Of a stretch of 13,966 bases of DNA, positions 13,223 through 13,966 are shown one piece after another (within the stretch, counting starts at the first letter, position 1; every line of letters begins with the position of its first letter). The notes beneath the pieces are model-generated. The model saw nothing but the letters and a program-made list of their open reading frames with translations, was not told the DNA's origin and did not search any database. Source of the stretch: Desulfonatronospira sp. (GTDB lineage: Bacteria > Desulfobacterota > Desulfovibrionia > Desulfovibrionales > Desulfonatronovibrionaceae); contig SLAE01000195.1 of NCBI GenBank assembly GCA_007127015.1, positions 1 to 13,966 of the forward strand. Direction: 5' to 3'. The position numbers and the translations under genes are program-made.

Positions 13223-13966
13223 TTACTCCATGCTTTCGGGAACCGCGAGCAGAAGAGGGATGCGAACGGTTATGGTCGTTCCTTTGCCTTCCTGGCTGAG
13301 CAGATCTATCTTGCCGCCCATATCATCCAGTATCTTCTTGGTCATGGCCAGACCAAGACCTGCTCCGGTAGACTCCTTGGTGGTAAAGAACGGATTGAAG
13401 ATCTTATCCCGGATGTCTTTGGGAATGCCTTTGCCGGTATCAATGACCTCAACCCCGACATAATCTTCATCCATAAATGTTTTCAAGGTCAATGTTCCGC
13501 CATCAGGCATAAATTCAACCGCGTTCTTGATCAGATTGATCAGACACTGCTTGAGAAGTTCGGGATCGCTTCTTGCTTTGGCCAGATTATCATCTTTGAG
13601 CATCTGTACTGTGATACATTTTTCTTCACAGGTCAGATTAAAAAGCTGCATCACGTCGTCCAGCACTTCATTGACATTTACCGGCAGCTGGGCAGGCTTG
13701 GTGGGACGGGCAAAGTTGATTATACTTTTCAGTATCTTGTCCAGCCGCCTGGACTCCTGCTGAATTATTTTTACCTTTTCCACTGAGCCTGGATCAAGCT
13801 TGGGATTGCGCAGCAATGCGTTGGCAAAACCGCCGATGGCAAACAAAGGGTTTCTGATTTCATGGGCGATATAAGTGGACAGCTCTCCAATGGCAGCCAG
13901 TTTTTCAGATTGCTGCAGCCGCTTTTCCATCTCCGTGCGCACGGTTATGTCTCTGCGCATTTCCAC
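13223..13966 (-). CDS. Sensor histidine kinase, C-terminal part (cut by window edge)
   Basis: The visible 247 residues form the transmitter of a two-component sensor kinase. The first residues (EMRRDITVRTEMEKRL) are the typical end of a PAS domain, so the gene continues upstream beyond the window. The HisKA domain has H-box AHEIRNPL with the phosphoacceptor His at visible residue 35. The HATPase_c domain has N-box LINLIKNAVEFM (142-153), G1 DTGKGIP (176-182), F-box FNPFFTTK (190-197) and G2 GAGLGLAM (201-208). All catalytic motifs are intact. This layout resembles the NtrB/AtoS-like soluble or membrane sensors. No receiver domain follows; the protein ends in VPESME. The stop TAA is 9 bp from the DUF4139 start. 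The partner response regulator is not in the window. Confidence 0.93.
   Translation of the reverse strand: MEMRRDITVRTEMEKRLQQSEKLAAIGELSTYIAHEIRNPLFAIGGFANALLRNPKLDPGSVEKVKIIQQESRRLDKILKSIINFARPTKPAQLPVNVNEVLDDVMQLFNLTCEEKCITVQMLKDDNLAKARSDPELLKQCLINLIKNAVEFMPDGGTLTLKTFMDEDYVGVEVIDTGKGIPKDIRDKIFNPFFTTKESTGAGLGLAMTKKILDDMGGKIDLLSQEGKGTTITVRIPLLLAVPESME

Overview
The window looks like ordinary chromosome from an anaerobic deltaproteobacterium, most likely a Desulfovibrionales-type sulfate reducer. This is inferred from the gene order regulator-methyltransferase (SahR type) - ahcY - metK, a PflA-like radical SAM protein, and moderate GC content with strong AGGAG-type ribosome binding sites. No rRNA, tRNA, CRISPR array, transposase or phage gene is visible. 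The right edge cuts a histidine kinase gene. The species cannot be named from the sequence.

Layout, left to right. Positions 21-956 (+) encode a PflX/COG1313-type radical SAM protein. It converges on rimI (1023-1481, -), which is divergent from and only 25 bp away from an Idi/YfcD-like Nudix protein (1507-2043, +) with a degenerate Nudix box. On the minus strand follows a two-gene unit: a protein with two tandem GAF domains (3134-4096), then mreB (2077-3102). No mreC or mreD follows mreB. A 424-bp AT-rich intergenic region (4097-4520) separates this unit from a divergent 574-aa protein that I do not recognise (4521-6245, +). That region holds two perfect inverted repeats, a T9A9 tract and possible promoters. 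The orphan gene ends at a long-stem terminator-like structure.

The centre is a methylation-cycle operon on the minus strand. It runs sahR (9068-9982), ahcY (7762-9024), metK (6427-7596), with a perfect TTGACA promoter element and clustered GATATG/CATAT half-sites upstream of sahR. The products make S-adenosylmethionine, clear S-adenosylhomocysteine and, by family knowledge, sense S-adenosylhomocysteine to set expression. A hairpin after metK probably ends the transcript.

Divergent from sahR is a plus-strand pair: an APS-kinase-like P-loop protein (10244-10885) and rsmE (10924-11643), a 16S rRNA methyltransferase that consumes SAM. These converge on a minus-strand pair: the C-terminal part of a sensor histidine kinase (13223-13966, cut by the window edge) followed 9 bp later by an exported DUF4139-family protein (11690-13213).

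Most genes are housekeeping. The least explained parts are the 574-aa orphan with its regulatory-looking intergenic region, the GAF-MreB pairing, the degenerate Nudix protein, and the kinase-DUF4139 pair. I see no clear evidence of a wholly new multi-gene system.
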